In this document: positions 8,199-16,734 of the stretch, piece by piece
Numbering within the stretch: the first letter of the stretch is position 1
Layout: each line of letters opens with the position of its first letter
Assembly (NCBI GenBank): GCA_020845735.1
Contig: JADLFF010000051.1
Span: 1-54,921, forward strand
Direction: 5' to 3'
Source of the DNA: Dehalococcoidia bacterium
Lineage (GTDB): Bacteria; Chloroflexota; Dehalococcoidia; UBA2979
Length of the DNA stretch: 54,921 nt
Notes under the pieces: generated by a model
What the model was told of the DNA's origin: nothing
The model's input: the letters and a program-made list of their open reading frames with translations, nothing else
Databases searched by the model: none
Program-made: the position numbers and the translations under genes

Positions 8199-8420
8199 TC
8201 AGAGGAGGCGGCGGAACACGGCGACCACGACGCTGATCAGGATCGACACGACCAGCATCGAGGCGAGCGGCGCGTAGACGCGGACACGCTCCGTCTCGAT
8301 CCTGACGTCACCCGGAAGCCGTCCGAACCAGCCGAGCGCACCCGCGGCCACCAGCCCACCGAGCACGACGAGCGCCATCCCGACGAGGATGATCGCGGTC
8401 CCCGTGTGCCGCGGGAGCAT
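8199..8420 (-). CDS. DUF2905 small membrane protein
   Basis: A 73-residue protein with two membrane helices (about 8-30 and 50-69) around the conserved loop GWFGRLPGDVRIETERVRVY, the DUF2905 hallmark. Its ATG starts 6 nt after the stop of the polyprenyl synthase gene, so translation is probably coupled. It is the last gene of the minus-strand group tsaC-acylase-prenyl synthase-DUF2905. The function of the family is unknown. Confidence 0.85.
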   Translation of the reverse strand: MLPRHTGTAIILVGMALVVLGGLVAAGALGWFGRLPGDVRIETERVRVYAPLASMLVVSILISVVVAVFRRLL

Positions 8421-8426
8421 CTCGGG

Positions 8427-9455
8427 TCAGCTCGCTCGATACGTGGCGGCGCTGCTGAAGGCGAGTAGCGCCTCGCGCCACTCCTCGCCCAGGGTGGTGC
8501 GGGCGAGGGCGTCCCGGGCTGCGGCTTCCTCGGCGGCGGCGTACGCCTCGGTGGCGGCGCGCCCCCCGAGGTGCTCGATGCGCGCAGCGAGACCGGCGTA
8601 GTCCTCGCCCGGAGCGGGCGGGCGGGCGTAGTCGAGGGCGAACGCGGTGGCCTCATCCCCGCCGGCCTCGATGGCCGCGATCACGGGCAGGGTCATCTTG
8701 CGGGCGCGGAGGTCGTCGCTGGCGGCCTTGCCCGTGACCCGCGGATCGCCCCAGATCCCGAGGAGGTCATCGGCGGCCTGGAACGCCATGCCGGTGTGGT
8801 GTCCGAACTCGCGGAAGGCCTGCACCTGGGCGGAGCTCCCTCCACCGAGCAGCGCCCCGAGCGCGAGCGGCGTGGCAAACATCGCCGCGGTCTTGCCCTC
8901 GATCATCGCGAGGTACGTGTCGCGGGTGACCTCGCTTCGTCCCTCCATGGCCATGTCCGCCTGCTGGCCCTCGACCAGTCGCAGGCACGCCTGATCGAGC
9001 TCGAGCGCGGCCGCGAGGACCGTGGCGTCCTCGAAGCCCCGCGCTGCGAGGCGCAACAGCGCCAGCCGGGCCAGCGCGTGCATGCCATCCCCCGCGTTGA
9101 TCGCCTGGGGCACCCCGATCAGCGTCCAGAGGGTCGCGCGGTCGCGCCGGCGTTCGCTGCGGTCCTCGATGTCATCGTGGAGCAGGGAGAAGTTGTGGAC
9201 CAGCTCGATGGCGGCGGCAGCGGGGACCGCCCGCGCCGGGTCTCCGCCCAGCGCCTCAGCGGCCAGCAGCACGCCCGCGGCGCGCAGGAGCTTGCCCGAG
9301 GCCGCCTCGGAGGGCCGCCCGTCCGCGTCCTCCCACCCGAGGTGGTACCGCATCCACGACCACAGCTCGCCCTCGCGAGCACCGACGACCTCCCGCAGCT
9401 CCGCCTCGATGAGAGCCCGGTAGCCGGTCAGCAACGCGTCGAGGGACGGGGTCAT
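8427..9455 (-). CDS. Polyprenyl (geranylgeranyl-type) diphosphate synthase
   Basis: A 342-residue trans-prenyltransferase that condenses isopentenyl diphosphate with an allylic diphosphate to make a C20 or longer chain for quinones, carotenoids or undecaprenol relatives. The first aspartate-rich motif is LLHDDIED, with RRRDRATLW after it. The second is AADDLLGIWGD, in the form common in GC-rich bacteria. KTAAMF and the chain-end region are present. The chain length cannot be set from sequence alone. The ATG at 9455 overlaps the upstream acylase stop by 4 nt (ATGA), showing translational coupling. Confidence 0.9.
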   Translation of the reverse strand: MTPSLDALLTGYRALIEAELREVVGAREGELWSWMRYHLGWEDADGRPSEAASGKLLRAAGVLLAAEALGGDPARAVPAAAAIELVHNFSLLHDDIEDRSERRRDRATLWTLIGVPQAINAGDGMHALARLALLRLAARGFEDATVLAAALELDQACLRLVEGQQADMAMEGRSEVTRDTYLAMIEGKTAAMFATPLALGALLGGGSSAQVQAFREFGHHTGMAFQAADDLLGIWGDPRVTGKAASDDLRARKMTLPVIAAIEAGGDEATAFALDYARPPAPGEDYAGLAARIEHLGGRAATEAYAAAEEAAARDALARTTLGEEWREALLAFSSAATYRAS

Positions 9456-11815
9456 GCAGTGCTTTCCGCGGCGGCGACGAGCCGGAGGCGATGCTCGGTG
9501 TGCCGCTCGATGGCGGCCGGCGAGTAGAGCAGCGGCCGCTGACGCCCCTCCATGAACTCCACGAGTGCGTCATCGTAGCGAGGGTGGCCGGGAATGCCGC
9601 TGTTCCCGCCGGGCAGCGAGAACGTCGAGCGATCGGGCGCGGCGAGGTCGATCACCTGCCGGTATGCGGGCGAGAACCCACCCGCGGCGGGCCCTCGGTG
9701 CAGGCTGAACCCGCCCTGCGCGATCGTGTTCACATCGCCACCCACGGGCAGCGGACCTCGCGAGAACAGCCGGCCGGCCACCGGGACCCGGGACAGTGGG
9801 TGCGCGAGCTTCAGGGTGTGCGCTGTCCCCCAGCGCCAGCCGTGCGGGTCCGCAGCCCTCGAGGAGAGGGCGTTGACGGCGCGCGCGGCCGCAGCCCGCA
9901 GCAGGCGGTCGCGCTCCTCGGGGCTGTCGAACCAGGGGGCGCGCGGCTGCTCGAGGACGTCGACGATGCGCGAGGGCAGGCGGTAGTGGAACGAGGAGCT
10001 GCCGATCACCGCCTCGAGGCCGCGCCCGAGGACAATGTCGGCGTGCTCGCCCGCCAGCCGCACGACGAGCGCGCGCGCCACCTCGATGTACGTCAGCTCG
10101 AGGATCGCGGCGGCGGCGCTGTCGGCGGCTGCCTGCCCGTCCCAGCGCGTGACGAGCTCGGCGGGGACGCCCTCGAGGGCGCGCGCGCCGAGGAGCAGGT
10201 CGCGCAGCCGCACGAGCGGAGTCGAGTACACGTCGACCTGCATCCGCTGCAACGCGGCGACGCTGTGCCGCTCACGCTGGTGGAGCAGCTCGACGATGCG
10301 CTCCGCCCGGTACGGATCGCACCACTCGGCGCCGAGTTCCGCCTCGCCACCCGGCGCGTTGTTCGCGGACACGACGATGCCGGACGGCGGATTCACGACG
10401 CGGGGCATCTCGTGGGGTGCGAGTGGAGGCGGCGGGCCAGTCGAGGTGGTGCCGTCCTGCGGCAGCAGCCCCTCGCCGTGTGCGCGCCTCGGGACGCTGC
10501 CTGCCATGCGGTAGCCGATGTCGCCGCTTCGCGCCGCCCAGACGAAGTTGAACGTCGACCCCGGCCACTGCTCGAGGGCGCGATCGAACGCCTCGGGCGT
10601 CTGCGCGCGCAGCATCGCGATGAACGGGGTCGTGAGGTCGCCCTCCTCGAGGGCGGTGCAGCGGAGCGCGACGGCGCGCGCCTCGGAGGGGATGACGGGC
10701 CCGATGACGGGGCCGTGGCGGGTCTCGAGGACGCGCTCCTCGACGGTGTCGCCACCCTTCACGCCGATGCGCTCGATGCGGCTGCGGCCGGTCTGCCAGC
10801 CCTCGGGCGTGAGGTACCGGGCGGGCTCGGCGGGGTCGACGCGCTCGATGTAGCAGTCGGCGACGTCGGCCATCCCCGCCGTGATCCCCCAGGCCAGCGC
10901 GCCGTTGTGCCCGAGGACGATGCCCGGGATCCCGACGATGCCCGCGCCGACGGCATCGAAGGTTGCGCCGGTGACGTGCGAGACGTGGAAGAACGAGGGC
11001 ATCCGCGCCTGCAGGTGCGGGTCGGAGGCGAGCAGCGGCGCGCCGGTCGTCGTGCGGCTGGCGGCGAGCGCCCACGCGTTCGAGGCGCCCCCGACCGGCA
11101 GCCCGGCCTCGAACGCCGCCTCGAGGGCGTGGAGGACGCGGTCGGCGGCGGGCACATCGAGGCCAGTGGTCGTGTACGCCTCGGGATGCACCGCATCCAG
11201 CTCGAAGGCGCGCGCGGGGCCGAGGGCGGTGAGCAGCCGCTCGCGGAGCAGCTCCGTGTCCCAGTTGAGGGCGAACGTGAACAGGACCAGCCGCGCGAGG
11301 GCGAGCGTGTGCTCGGGGTGCCACGGCTCGGGCGGCGCCTCGAGGAGGGCGTACTCGGGAGGCAGGACGCGCGTCGCGGCGATGCCGGCGTTCACGCCTC
11401 GAGCGTAGGCGTCGAGGAGCGTGCGCTCGTCCTGACCGAGGCGTGCGTAGTCGCGGCCTGCGCGGTCCGCCAGCCCGAGCCGCCTCAGGAAGCGGTCGCT
11501 CTCCACGAGGCCGGCGCCCGCTACCTCGGCCAGCCGCCCGAGGGCGAACCGCCTGGTCGAGTCGAGCTGGAAGAGGCGGTCCTGCGCGTGCACAAACCCG
11601 AGTCCGAACAGGGCATCGACGTCGCTCATCGAGCGGATGTGCGGCACGCCGAACGCGTCGCGCACCACCTCGATGTCCGCCTGCGCCCCCTGCACCGAGA
11701 TGCTGCCGTCGACCTGGGGATGGCAGCGGCTGGACCTCGCGAGCGCGAGCGCACGCCCGAGACGGAGCGCGTCGGCGGTCGTGGAGCGCAGCTGGGTCCT
11801 CGTGGGGAGCTTCAC
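9452..11815 (-). CDS. Penicillin-acylase-family Ntn hydrolase
   Basis: A 787-residue precursor of the S45 (penicillin G acylase) family, which self-cleaves and hydrolyses amide bonds. The new N-terminal nucleophile is predicted to be S245 in GGASNAWALA. The A-chain motif FGVPHIRS is followed by FVHAQDRLFQLD. LASDPHLQ and FNFVWA are typical B-chain segments. No signal peptide or spacer of the usual kind is visible, unlike the classic periplasmic enzymes, so it may act in the cytoplasm on acyl-amides of unknown nature. The start is a GTG (11815) with a weak site. The gene is coupled to the prenyl synthase by a 4-nt overlap. Confidence 0.88.
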   Translation of the reverse strand: MKLPTRTQLRSTTADALRLGRALALARSSRCHPQVDGSISVQGAQADIEVVRDAFGVPHIRSMSDVDALFGLGFVHAQDRLFQLDSTRRFALGRLAEVAGAGLVESDRFLRRLGLADRAGRDYARLGQDERTLLDAYARGVNAGIAATRVLPPEYALLEAPPEPWHPEHTLALARLVLFTFALNWDTELLRERLLTALGPARAFELDAVHPEAYTTTGLDVPAADRVLHALEAAFEAGLPVGGASNAWALAASRTTTGAPLLASDPHLQARMPSFFHVSHVTGATFDAVGAGIVGIPGIVLGHNGALAWGITAGMADVADCYIERVDPAEPARYLTPEGWQTGRSRIERIGVKGGDTVEERVLETRHGPVIGPVIPSEARAVALRCTALEEGDLTTPFIAMLRAQTPEAFDRALEQWPGSTFNFVWAARSGDIGYRMAGSVPRRAHGEGLLPQDGTTSTGPPPPLAPHEMPRVVNPPSGIVVSANNAPGGEAELGAEWCDPYRAERIVELLHQRERHSVAALQRMQVDVYSTPLVRLRDLLLGARALEGVPAELVTRWDGQAAADSAAAAILELTYIEVARALVVRLAGEHADIVLGRGLEAVIGSSSFHYRLPSRIVDVLEQPRAPWFDSPEERDRLLRAAAARAVNALSSRAADPHGWRWGTAHTLKLAHPLSRVPVAGRLFSRGPLPVGGDVNTIAQGGFSLHRGPAAGGFSPAYRQVIDLAAPDRSTFSLPGGNSGIPGHPRYDDALVEFMEGRQRPLLYSPAAIERHTEHRLRLVAAAESTA

Positions 11816-11872
11816 CCTCGCAGGATACGGGCGGTGGTCAGGAGCGACGATGGCGAACGCTGCCCGCCGGCG

Positions 11873-12478
11873 CTACGGCGTCTCCTCGGCGAGGCCGAGG
11901 TCGGCAGCGGAGACCGGGCCCTCCCGGAGGATCCGCGCCGGGCTGCTCGCGAGGTCCACCACCGTGGACGCGACGCCGCCATGGCGCGGGCCGCCATCGA
12001 GGATGAGGAGCGACGCCCCGAAGGCCGCTTCGACCTCGGCGGCGGTGAGGGCGGGCGGCTCGCCGTGGCGGTTCGCGCTGGACGCCGCGAGCGCGCCGCC
12101 GCAGGCCTCGATCACCGCGAGCGCGAGGGGGTCGTCGGGGACGCGGACACCGACGGTGCCCTCGGGGGTGACGACAGCGCTCGCGAACGTGGGGCGCAGG
12201 TGCAACACGGCGGTCAGCGGACCCGGCCAGAACGGCCGCACCCGCTCGAGGGCGCGCGCATCCTCGAGGTGCGGCGCGATCGCCTCGATGGACGCCACGA
12301 GGAGCTGCACCGGCTGCTGCGCGGAACGCCCCTTGAGGTCGGCCAACCGCTCGACGGCTGCGGCATCGTCCGCCCTCGCTACGACGCCGTAGACGGTGTC
12401 GGTGGGGATCGCGACGACCTCGCCGCGCTCGATCGCGGCGACCAGTCTCGGCAGTGCGTCGCTTGTGATGATCGTCAC
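11873..12478 (-). CDS. tsaC: L-threonylcarbamoyladenylate synthase (Sua5/YrdC/TsaC)
   Basis: A 201-residue YrdC-fold enzyme making threonylcarbamoyl-AMP from Thr, bicarbonate and ATP for t6A37 of ANN-reading tRNAs. Motifs are PTDTVYGVVA (about 25-34), the KGRS-QP-Q substrate segment, FWPGPLTAVL, and SSANRHGEPP. Its length fits the short TsaC form without the Sua5 domain. It is the first gene of the minus-strand group down to DUF2905 and is divergent from guaA, with 126 bp between start codons. An inverted repeat lies in that gap. Confidence 0.92.
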   Translation of the reverse strand: MTIITSDALPRLVAAIERGEVVAIPTDTVYGVVARADDAAAVERLADLKGRSAQQPVQLLVASIEAIAPHLEDARALERVRPFWPGPLTAVLHLRPTFASAVVTPEGTVGVRVPDDPLALAVIEACGGALAASSANRHGEPPALTAAEVEAAFGASLLILDGGPRHGGVASTVVDLASSPARILREGPVSAADLGLAEETP

Positions 12479-12497
12479 GGGCTACCTCGACACGCAC

Positions 12498-12521
12498 GTA
12501 GTGGGTCAGTGGGCCCACTAC
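12498..12521. promoter_or_regulatory. Inverted repeat between tsaC and guaA
   Basis: GTAGTGGG-N8-CCCACTAC, perfect 8-bp arms, lies 20 bp upstream of the tsaC start and upstream of the guaA promoter candidate. Its position suits an operator acting on one or both divergent genes. No regulator is identified. Confidence 0.3.
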
Positions 12522-12537
12522 CGGCACGCACCTTCCG

Positions 12538-12567
12538 TTGCCGGATCCGATGCCCGGCGAGTACGAT
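12538..12567 (+). promoter_or_regulatory. Candidate guaA promoter
   Basis: TTGCCG and TACGAT are separated by 18 bp, giving a leader of roughly 30 nt before the guaA ATG. The match is partial. Confidence 0.35.
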
Positions 12568-12604
12568 CCGAATCTAGCAGGGACCTCCCCCGGAACTGGC
12601 ACGC

Positions 12605-14275
12605 ATGGTCGAAACGACCGAGTCCACCGCCTCCCCCGAGGCTCGCATCCGCACTTCCGGAGACAGCGAGGTCGCCGCGTACCTCGAAATCGCCGAGGGT
12701 CGCGAGCCAGCGCACGTCCTCACCCCCGCCCCGAACGCCCCCGAGACGATCGTGGTCCTCGATTACGGGTCGCAGTTCTCGATGCTCATTACGAGGCGCA
12801 TTCGAGAGGCCGGTGTCTACTCGGAGCTGGTGCCGTGGGACACCCCTCCCGAGCGGCTCAGTCACCTCCGCGTGAAGGGCTTCGTGCTCTCAGGTGGCCC
12901 CGCCTCGGTGTACGAGGAGGGGGCGCCCCACCTGCCGCCGTGGGTGCTCACCGAGGGATTGCCGGTCCTCGGGATCTGCTACGGGATGCAGCTCCTTGCG
13001 TACTCGCTCGGTGGGAAGGTGGCGCCGACCGGGACGCGCGAGTACGGCCACGCCGTCGTGAACCTCTCGGAGCGTGGGAACGCACTCCTCGAGGGGTTGC
13101 CCGCCGCGATGCCGGTGTGGATGTCACACGGCGACCACGTGATCGAGATGCCCCCGGGCTGGCGCTCGATCGGCCAGTCCGAGACCTCACCGGTGTCGAT
13201 CATGACGGACGGCGCGGGACGCCTCGGCATCCAGTTCCACCCCGAGGTGGTGCACACGCCTCAGGGCGACCAGCTGATCAAGAACTTCGCGTTCAACGTC
13301 GCGGGCTGCCGCGGCGACTGGACCGCGAGCAACTTCGTCGCCGAGTCGATCGCGACGATCAGGCAGCAGGTGGGCGACGGCAAGGTGATCTGCGCGCTGT
13401 CGGGCGGCGTCGACTCGGCGGTCGCGGCACGCCTCGTGCATGCGGCGGTCGGCGACCAGCTCACGTGCATCTTCGTCGACAACGGGCTGCTGAGGCTCGG
13501 CGAGGCGGACCAGGTGGTCGCGACGTTCCGCGAGCACCTCGCGATCCCGTTGCGCCACGTCGATGCCACGGACCGCTTCCTGGAGCAGCTCGCGGAGGTG
13601 ACGAACCCCGAGACCAAGCGCAAGCGCATCGGCGAGACGTTCATCCGCCTCTTCGAGGACGAGACGCGCAGCCTCGGACAGGTGGACTTCCTCGTGCAGG
13701 GCACCACCTACCCCGACGTGATCGAGTCCGCCTCGACGGGCAACAACGCCGCGGCCAAGATCAAGTCGCATCACAACGTCGGCGGGCTCCCGAAGGACAT
13801 GCGCCTCACCCTCGTGGAGCCGTTGCGCAACCTCTTCAAGGACGAGGTGCGGCGCGCCGGCAAGGAGCTCGGCCTGCCCGACGAGATGGTCTACCGCCAG
13901 CCGTTCCCCGGGCCCGGCCTCGCGATCCGCGTCATCGGCGAGGTGACGCGCGAGAAGCTCGGCATCCTCCAGCGTGCGGACCGCATCGTGATGGACGAGA
14001 TCGCCTCGGCTGGGATGTACTACGACCTCTGGCAGTCGTTCGCCGTCCTCACCGATACGAAGTCCGTGGGCGTGCAGGGCGACTTCCGCACGTACGGCCA
14101 CACGATTGCCCTCCGCTGCGTGGCCGCCGAGGACGCGATGACGGCCGACTGGGCGCGGCTGCCCTACGACCTCCTGGCGACGATCTCGACACGGATCACG
14201 AACGAGGTCCGCGAGGTGAACCGCGTGGTCTACGACATCACCTCAAAGCCACCCGGCACGATCGAGTGGGAGTAA
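12605..14275 (+). CDS. guaA: GMP synthase (glutamine-hydrolysing)
   Basis: A 556-residue enzyme converting XMP to GMP with glutamine and ATP. The class I glutaminase domain has C125 in [17 protein letters not shown], and the His/Glu pair in [13 protein letters not shown]. The ATP-pyrophosphatase loop [10 protein letters not shown] is near residue 265. The dimerisation domain ends with [12 protein letters not shown] and the typical final GTIEWE. About 45 residues precede the usual start ([10 protein letters not shown]), a moderate N-terminal extension. No Met is available nearer the domain. It heads the plus-strand purine group. Confidence 0.95.
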   Translation: MVETTESTASPEARIRTSGDSEVAAYLEIAEGREPAHVLTPAPNAPETIVVLDYGSQFSMLITRRIREAGVYSELVPWDTPPERLSHLRVKGFVLSGGPASVYEEGAPHLPPWVLTEGLPVLGICYGMQLLAYSLGGKVAPTGTREYGHAVVNLSERGNALLEGLPAAMPVWMSHGDHVIEMPPGWRSIGQSETSPVSIMTDGAGRLGIQFHPEVVHTPQGDQLIKNFAFNVAGCRGDWTASNFVAESIATIRQQVGDGKVICALSGGVDSAVAARLVHAAVGDQLTCIFVDNGLLRLGEADQVVATFREHLAIPLRHVDATDRFLEQLAEVTNPETKRKRIGETFIRLFEDETRSLGQVDFLVQGTTYPDVIESASTGNNAAAKIKSHHNVGGLPKDMRLTLVEPLRNLFKDEVRRAGKELGLPDEMVYRQPFPGPGLAIRVIGEVTREKLGILQRADRIVMDEIASAGMYYDLWQSFAVLTDTKSVGVQGDFRTYGHTIALRCVAAEDAMTADWARLPYDLLATISTRITNEVREVNRVVYDITSKPPGTIEWE

Positions 14276-14322
14276 CCCCGTCACGAGGACGACAACGCGA
14301 AGCGGGAGAGTGAGGACCGGCT

Positions 14323-14577
14323 GTGGTTGAGGCAACAACGCTCGAGGAGCTGGCCAAGCTGCGCACGGAGGCGCGCGCCGCGCACTTCGCTGCCCGCGAG
14401 GCGCGAGCCACCCACACCGCCGAGATGACTCGACGGATGGCGGCAGGCGAGGCGGTCGACGGGGACTTTGCCGCTCGCGGCGCCGAGTTGCAGGCCGCCG
14501 TCGATGCGGCGCAGGCGCGATTCAAGCAGCTCGACAGGCAGCACCTCGCAGCGTTCAAGGCGGCCACGGCGCCGTGA
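14323..14577 (+). CDS. Small helical protein coupled to purD
   Basis: An 84-residue, Ala/Arg/Glu-rich, probably coiled-coil protein (LEELAKLRTEARAAHFAARE). It starts at GTG 14323 with GAGGA upstream. Its stop overlaps the purD GTG by 4 nt (GTGA), so it is translated with purD and belongs to the purine operon. No known family is recognised. It could be a scaffold or a small regulator of the pathway, but nothing in the sequence proves it. Confidence 0.6.
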   Translation: MVEATTLEELAKLRTEARAAHFAAREARATHTAEMTRRMAAGEAVDGDFAARGAELQAAVDAAQARFKQLDRQHLAAFKAATAP

Positions 14578-15893
14578 CGTCACCGCTCAACGTGCTGCTG
14601 CTCGGCTCCGGCGGCCGCGAGCACGCGATCGCGTGGAAGGTCGCGCAATCGCCGCTCCTCGCACAGCTGTGGATCGCGCCGGGCAATGCCGGAACGGCCG
14701 ACCTCGGGGAGAACGTACCCGAGGTGCCCGCGACCGACATCGAGGCGGTGGCGGCCCTCGCGAAGCGCGTGCGCGCCGACCTCGTGATCGTGGGGCCCGA
14801 CGACCCGCTCGCGCTGGGCGTGGTCGACCGCCTGACGGTTGAGGGCATTCGCTGCTTCGGCCCAACGCGCGGCGCCGCCGAGCTCGAGTGGTCGAAGTCG
14901 TTTGCCAAGGACGTGATGCGGCAGGCGGGCATCGCCACCGCCGAGGCGCGCGCGTTCGACTCGGTCACCGAGGCGCACTCGTACCTGCGACAGCTGGAGG
15001 ATGCGGGCGCGGCGGCCCCCGTGGTGAAGGCCAACGGCCTCGCCCTCGGGAAGGGCGTGGTGGTCGCCGCCAGCTTCGAGGAGGCACGGGCCGCCCTCGA
15101 GACCACGATGGTGAGCCGGGCGTTCGGCGACGCGGGGAGCCGCGTGCTCATCGAGGAGCGCATGGCTGGCCCGGAGACCTCGGCGCATGCCTTCACCGAC
15201 GGCGTCACGGTGCGCCACATGCCGTTCTCGTGCGACCACAAGCCCGTGTTCGACGGCGACCGCGGCCCCAACACCGGCGGCATGGGTGTCTTCTCGCCTC
15301 CCGGCTGGCTCGCCGAGGCGGATGCGCGCGCCATCGAGCGCGACGTGACGGAGCGGACCGTGCGCGCCATGTTCGAGGCCGGGCGCCCCTACCGAGGCGT
15401 GCTCTACCCGGGGATGATGCTCACCGCGGACGGACCGCGCGTGGTCGAGTACAACTGCCGCTTCGGCGACCCGGAGGCGCAGGCGCTCCTGCCACGCCTC
15501 GAGAGCGACCTGCTCGAGATCTGCTGGGCCGTGGCCACGAACACCCTCGACCAGGTGGAGGTGCGCTGGAGCGCGCGCGCGACGGTGTGCGTGGTGATGG
15601 CCTCGGGCGGGTACCCGGGGAGCTACTCCACGGGTGCGCGCATCGAGGGGTTGAGCGACGTCGACGCGGACGTGCCTGTGTTCTTCGCGGGCGTCGCGCC
15701 TGACGCCGAGGGGCAGCTCGTCACCTCAGGTGGGCGCGTGCTGAGCGTGACCGCCTCGGGCGCCACGATCGCCGAGGCGCAGGCGCGCGCGTATGAGAAC
15801 GTCGGGCGCATCCATTTCGAGGGCGCGCACTACCGCACCGACATCGGCGCGCGCGGCGTGGCCGCCGAGGCTGCCGTGGGGGCACCTCGATGA
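14574..15893 (+). CDS. purD: Phosphoribosylamine-glycine ligase (GAR synthetase)
   Basis: A 439-residue ATP-grasp enzyme for step 2 of purine synthesis, joining phosphoribosylamine and glycine. Visible features are LLLGSGGREHAIAW, PGNAGTA, the ATP-grasp core VVKANGLALGKGVVVA, DHKPVFDGDRGPNTGGMG, and RVVEYNCRFGDPEAQ with the metal ligands. Length is normal for the family. It starts with GTG overlapping the previous gene and ends with ATGA overlap to the next, part of an unbroken coupled string to purB. Confidence 0.95.
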   Translation: MTSPLNVLLLGSGGREHAIAWKVAQSPLLAQLWIAPGNAGTADLGENVPEVPATDIEAVAALAKRVRADLVIVGPDDPLALGVVDRLTVEGIRCFGPTRGAAELEWSKSFAKDVMRQAGIATAEARAFDSVTEAHSYLRQLEDAGAAAPVVKANGLALGKGVVVAASFEEARAALETTMVSRAFGDAGSRVLIEERMAGPETSAHAFTDGVTVRHMPFSCDHKPVFDGDRGPNTGGMGVFSPPGWLAEADARAIERDVTERTVRAMFEAGRPYRGVLYPGMMLTADGPRVVEYNCRFGDPEAQALLPRLESDLLEICWAVATNTLDQVEVRWSARATVCVVMASGGYPGSYSTGARIEGLSDVDADVPVFFAGVAPDAEGQLVTSGGRVLSVTASGATIAEAQARAYENVGRIHFEGAHYRTDIGARGVAAEAAVGAPR

Positions 15894-16324
15894 CGCGCGA
15901 GCTGCGTTGCCCGATGCGCGAGTGCCGCCGCCGCATCGACCTCGACGCGCTGCCCGCGCAGGCCTACCCCGAGCGCGACGCCCCCTCCGCGGAGCCTGGG
16001 ACAGCCTGCATGCACTTCATGGCGGCGTGGGGCGGCACGCGCGGCTCGATGGTGCGGGCGACGCTTGCCGCCCTCGAGGGGAACCGCGAGTTCATCATCC
16101 GCAACATCCGCCCGGTCGAGCTGCCCGACGCGGGCCTCGAGCGGGCGCGCCCGGAGATCGAGGCAGCGATCGAGCGCTACGCCCACGTGGTGCCCGTCGA
16201 CGGCGGAACGGCCTCGGCAGGCGGCGCGCTCTTCGGCGATGAGTTCGAGCGGAACGGCCTCGGGAGGGTGCTCGCGCGCCTGATCCTCGGCGTTGACCCG
16301 ATCGCGACAGGAGCGCAGCGATGA
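15890..16324 (+). CDS. Uncharacterised protein coupled between purD and the cupin
   Basis: A 144-residue protein not recognised as any family. The N-terminus has two cysteines (RCPMRECRRR), a third cysteine lies near residue 40 (ACMHFMAAWGG), and a helical region ends in LGRVLARLILGVDP. Both ends overlap neighbours by 4 nt (ATGA), so it is translated in the purine operon. The absence of a signal or membrane helix suggests a cytoplasmic protein. Whether it belongs to purine metabolism is inference from context alone. Confidence 0.6.
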   Translation: MTRELRCPMRECRRRIDLDALPAQAYPERDAPSAEPGTACMHFMAAWGGTRGSMVRATLAALEGNREFIIRNIRPVELPDAGLERARPEIEAAIERYAHVVPVDGGTASAGGALFGDEFERNGLGRVLARLILGVDPIATGAQR

Positions 16325-16734
16325 GCCCCGGCATCATTCCCCACCACCGGCACTACGGCGACATCAATGCCGTCGAGATGTTCCCCGGGGTCACGAGGCG
16401 CACGCTCGTGTCCGGCGTGAACGCCACCCTCGTCGAGATTCGTCTCGCGGCCAACGCCGAGGTGCCGGAGCACACGCACCCCCACGAACAGGCGGGGTAC
16501 GTCGCCACGGGTCGTGTCGTCCTCCGGTTCAGCGACGGCGAGGAACGCGAGCTGGCCGCCGGCGCCTCGTACCTCATCCCCGGCGGGGAGCCTCACTTCG
16601 TGCGCGCCCTCGAGGTGGCCACGCTCGTCGAGGTGTTCGCGCCCGTGCGCCAGGAGTTCGTGGACTACGATCTGCCCGAGCCGCCCCCGACCGTCCCCAG
16701 CCCTCGGGAGTCCGAGGGAGGAGGCTTCCCGTGA
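16321..16734 (+). CDS. Cupin-domain protein
   Basis: A 137-residue single-domain cupin. Motif 1 is PEHTHPHEQAGYVATGRV with two His and one Glu as metal ligands. Motif 2 is around PGGEPHFVRAL with the fourth ligand His. Such small cupins bind a metal and act as sensors, isomerases or dioxygenases, and the substrate is not predictable. It overlaps the gene before by 4 nt (ATGA), and its stop overlaps the purB GTG by 4 nt, so it is firmly part of the purine string. Confidence 0.85.
   Translation: MSPGIIPHHRHYGDINAVEMFPGVTRRTLVSGVNATLVEIRLAANAEVPEHTHPHEQAGYVATGRVVLRFSDGEERELAAGASYLIPGGEPHFVRALEVATLVEVFAPVRQEFVDYDLPEPPPTVPSPRESEGGGFP

Noticed and set aside
9491..12577. 1028-codon open frame on the plus strand
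   Set aside because: It lies opposite the acylase and tsaC genes, has no domain and reads as GC-rich antisense codon bias.
12538..14313. 591-codon open frame on the plus strand in another frame of guaA
   Set aside because: Arg-rich shadow of guaA; the guaA frame carries all conserved motifs.
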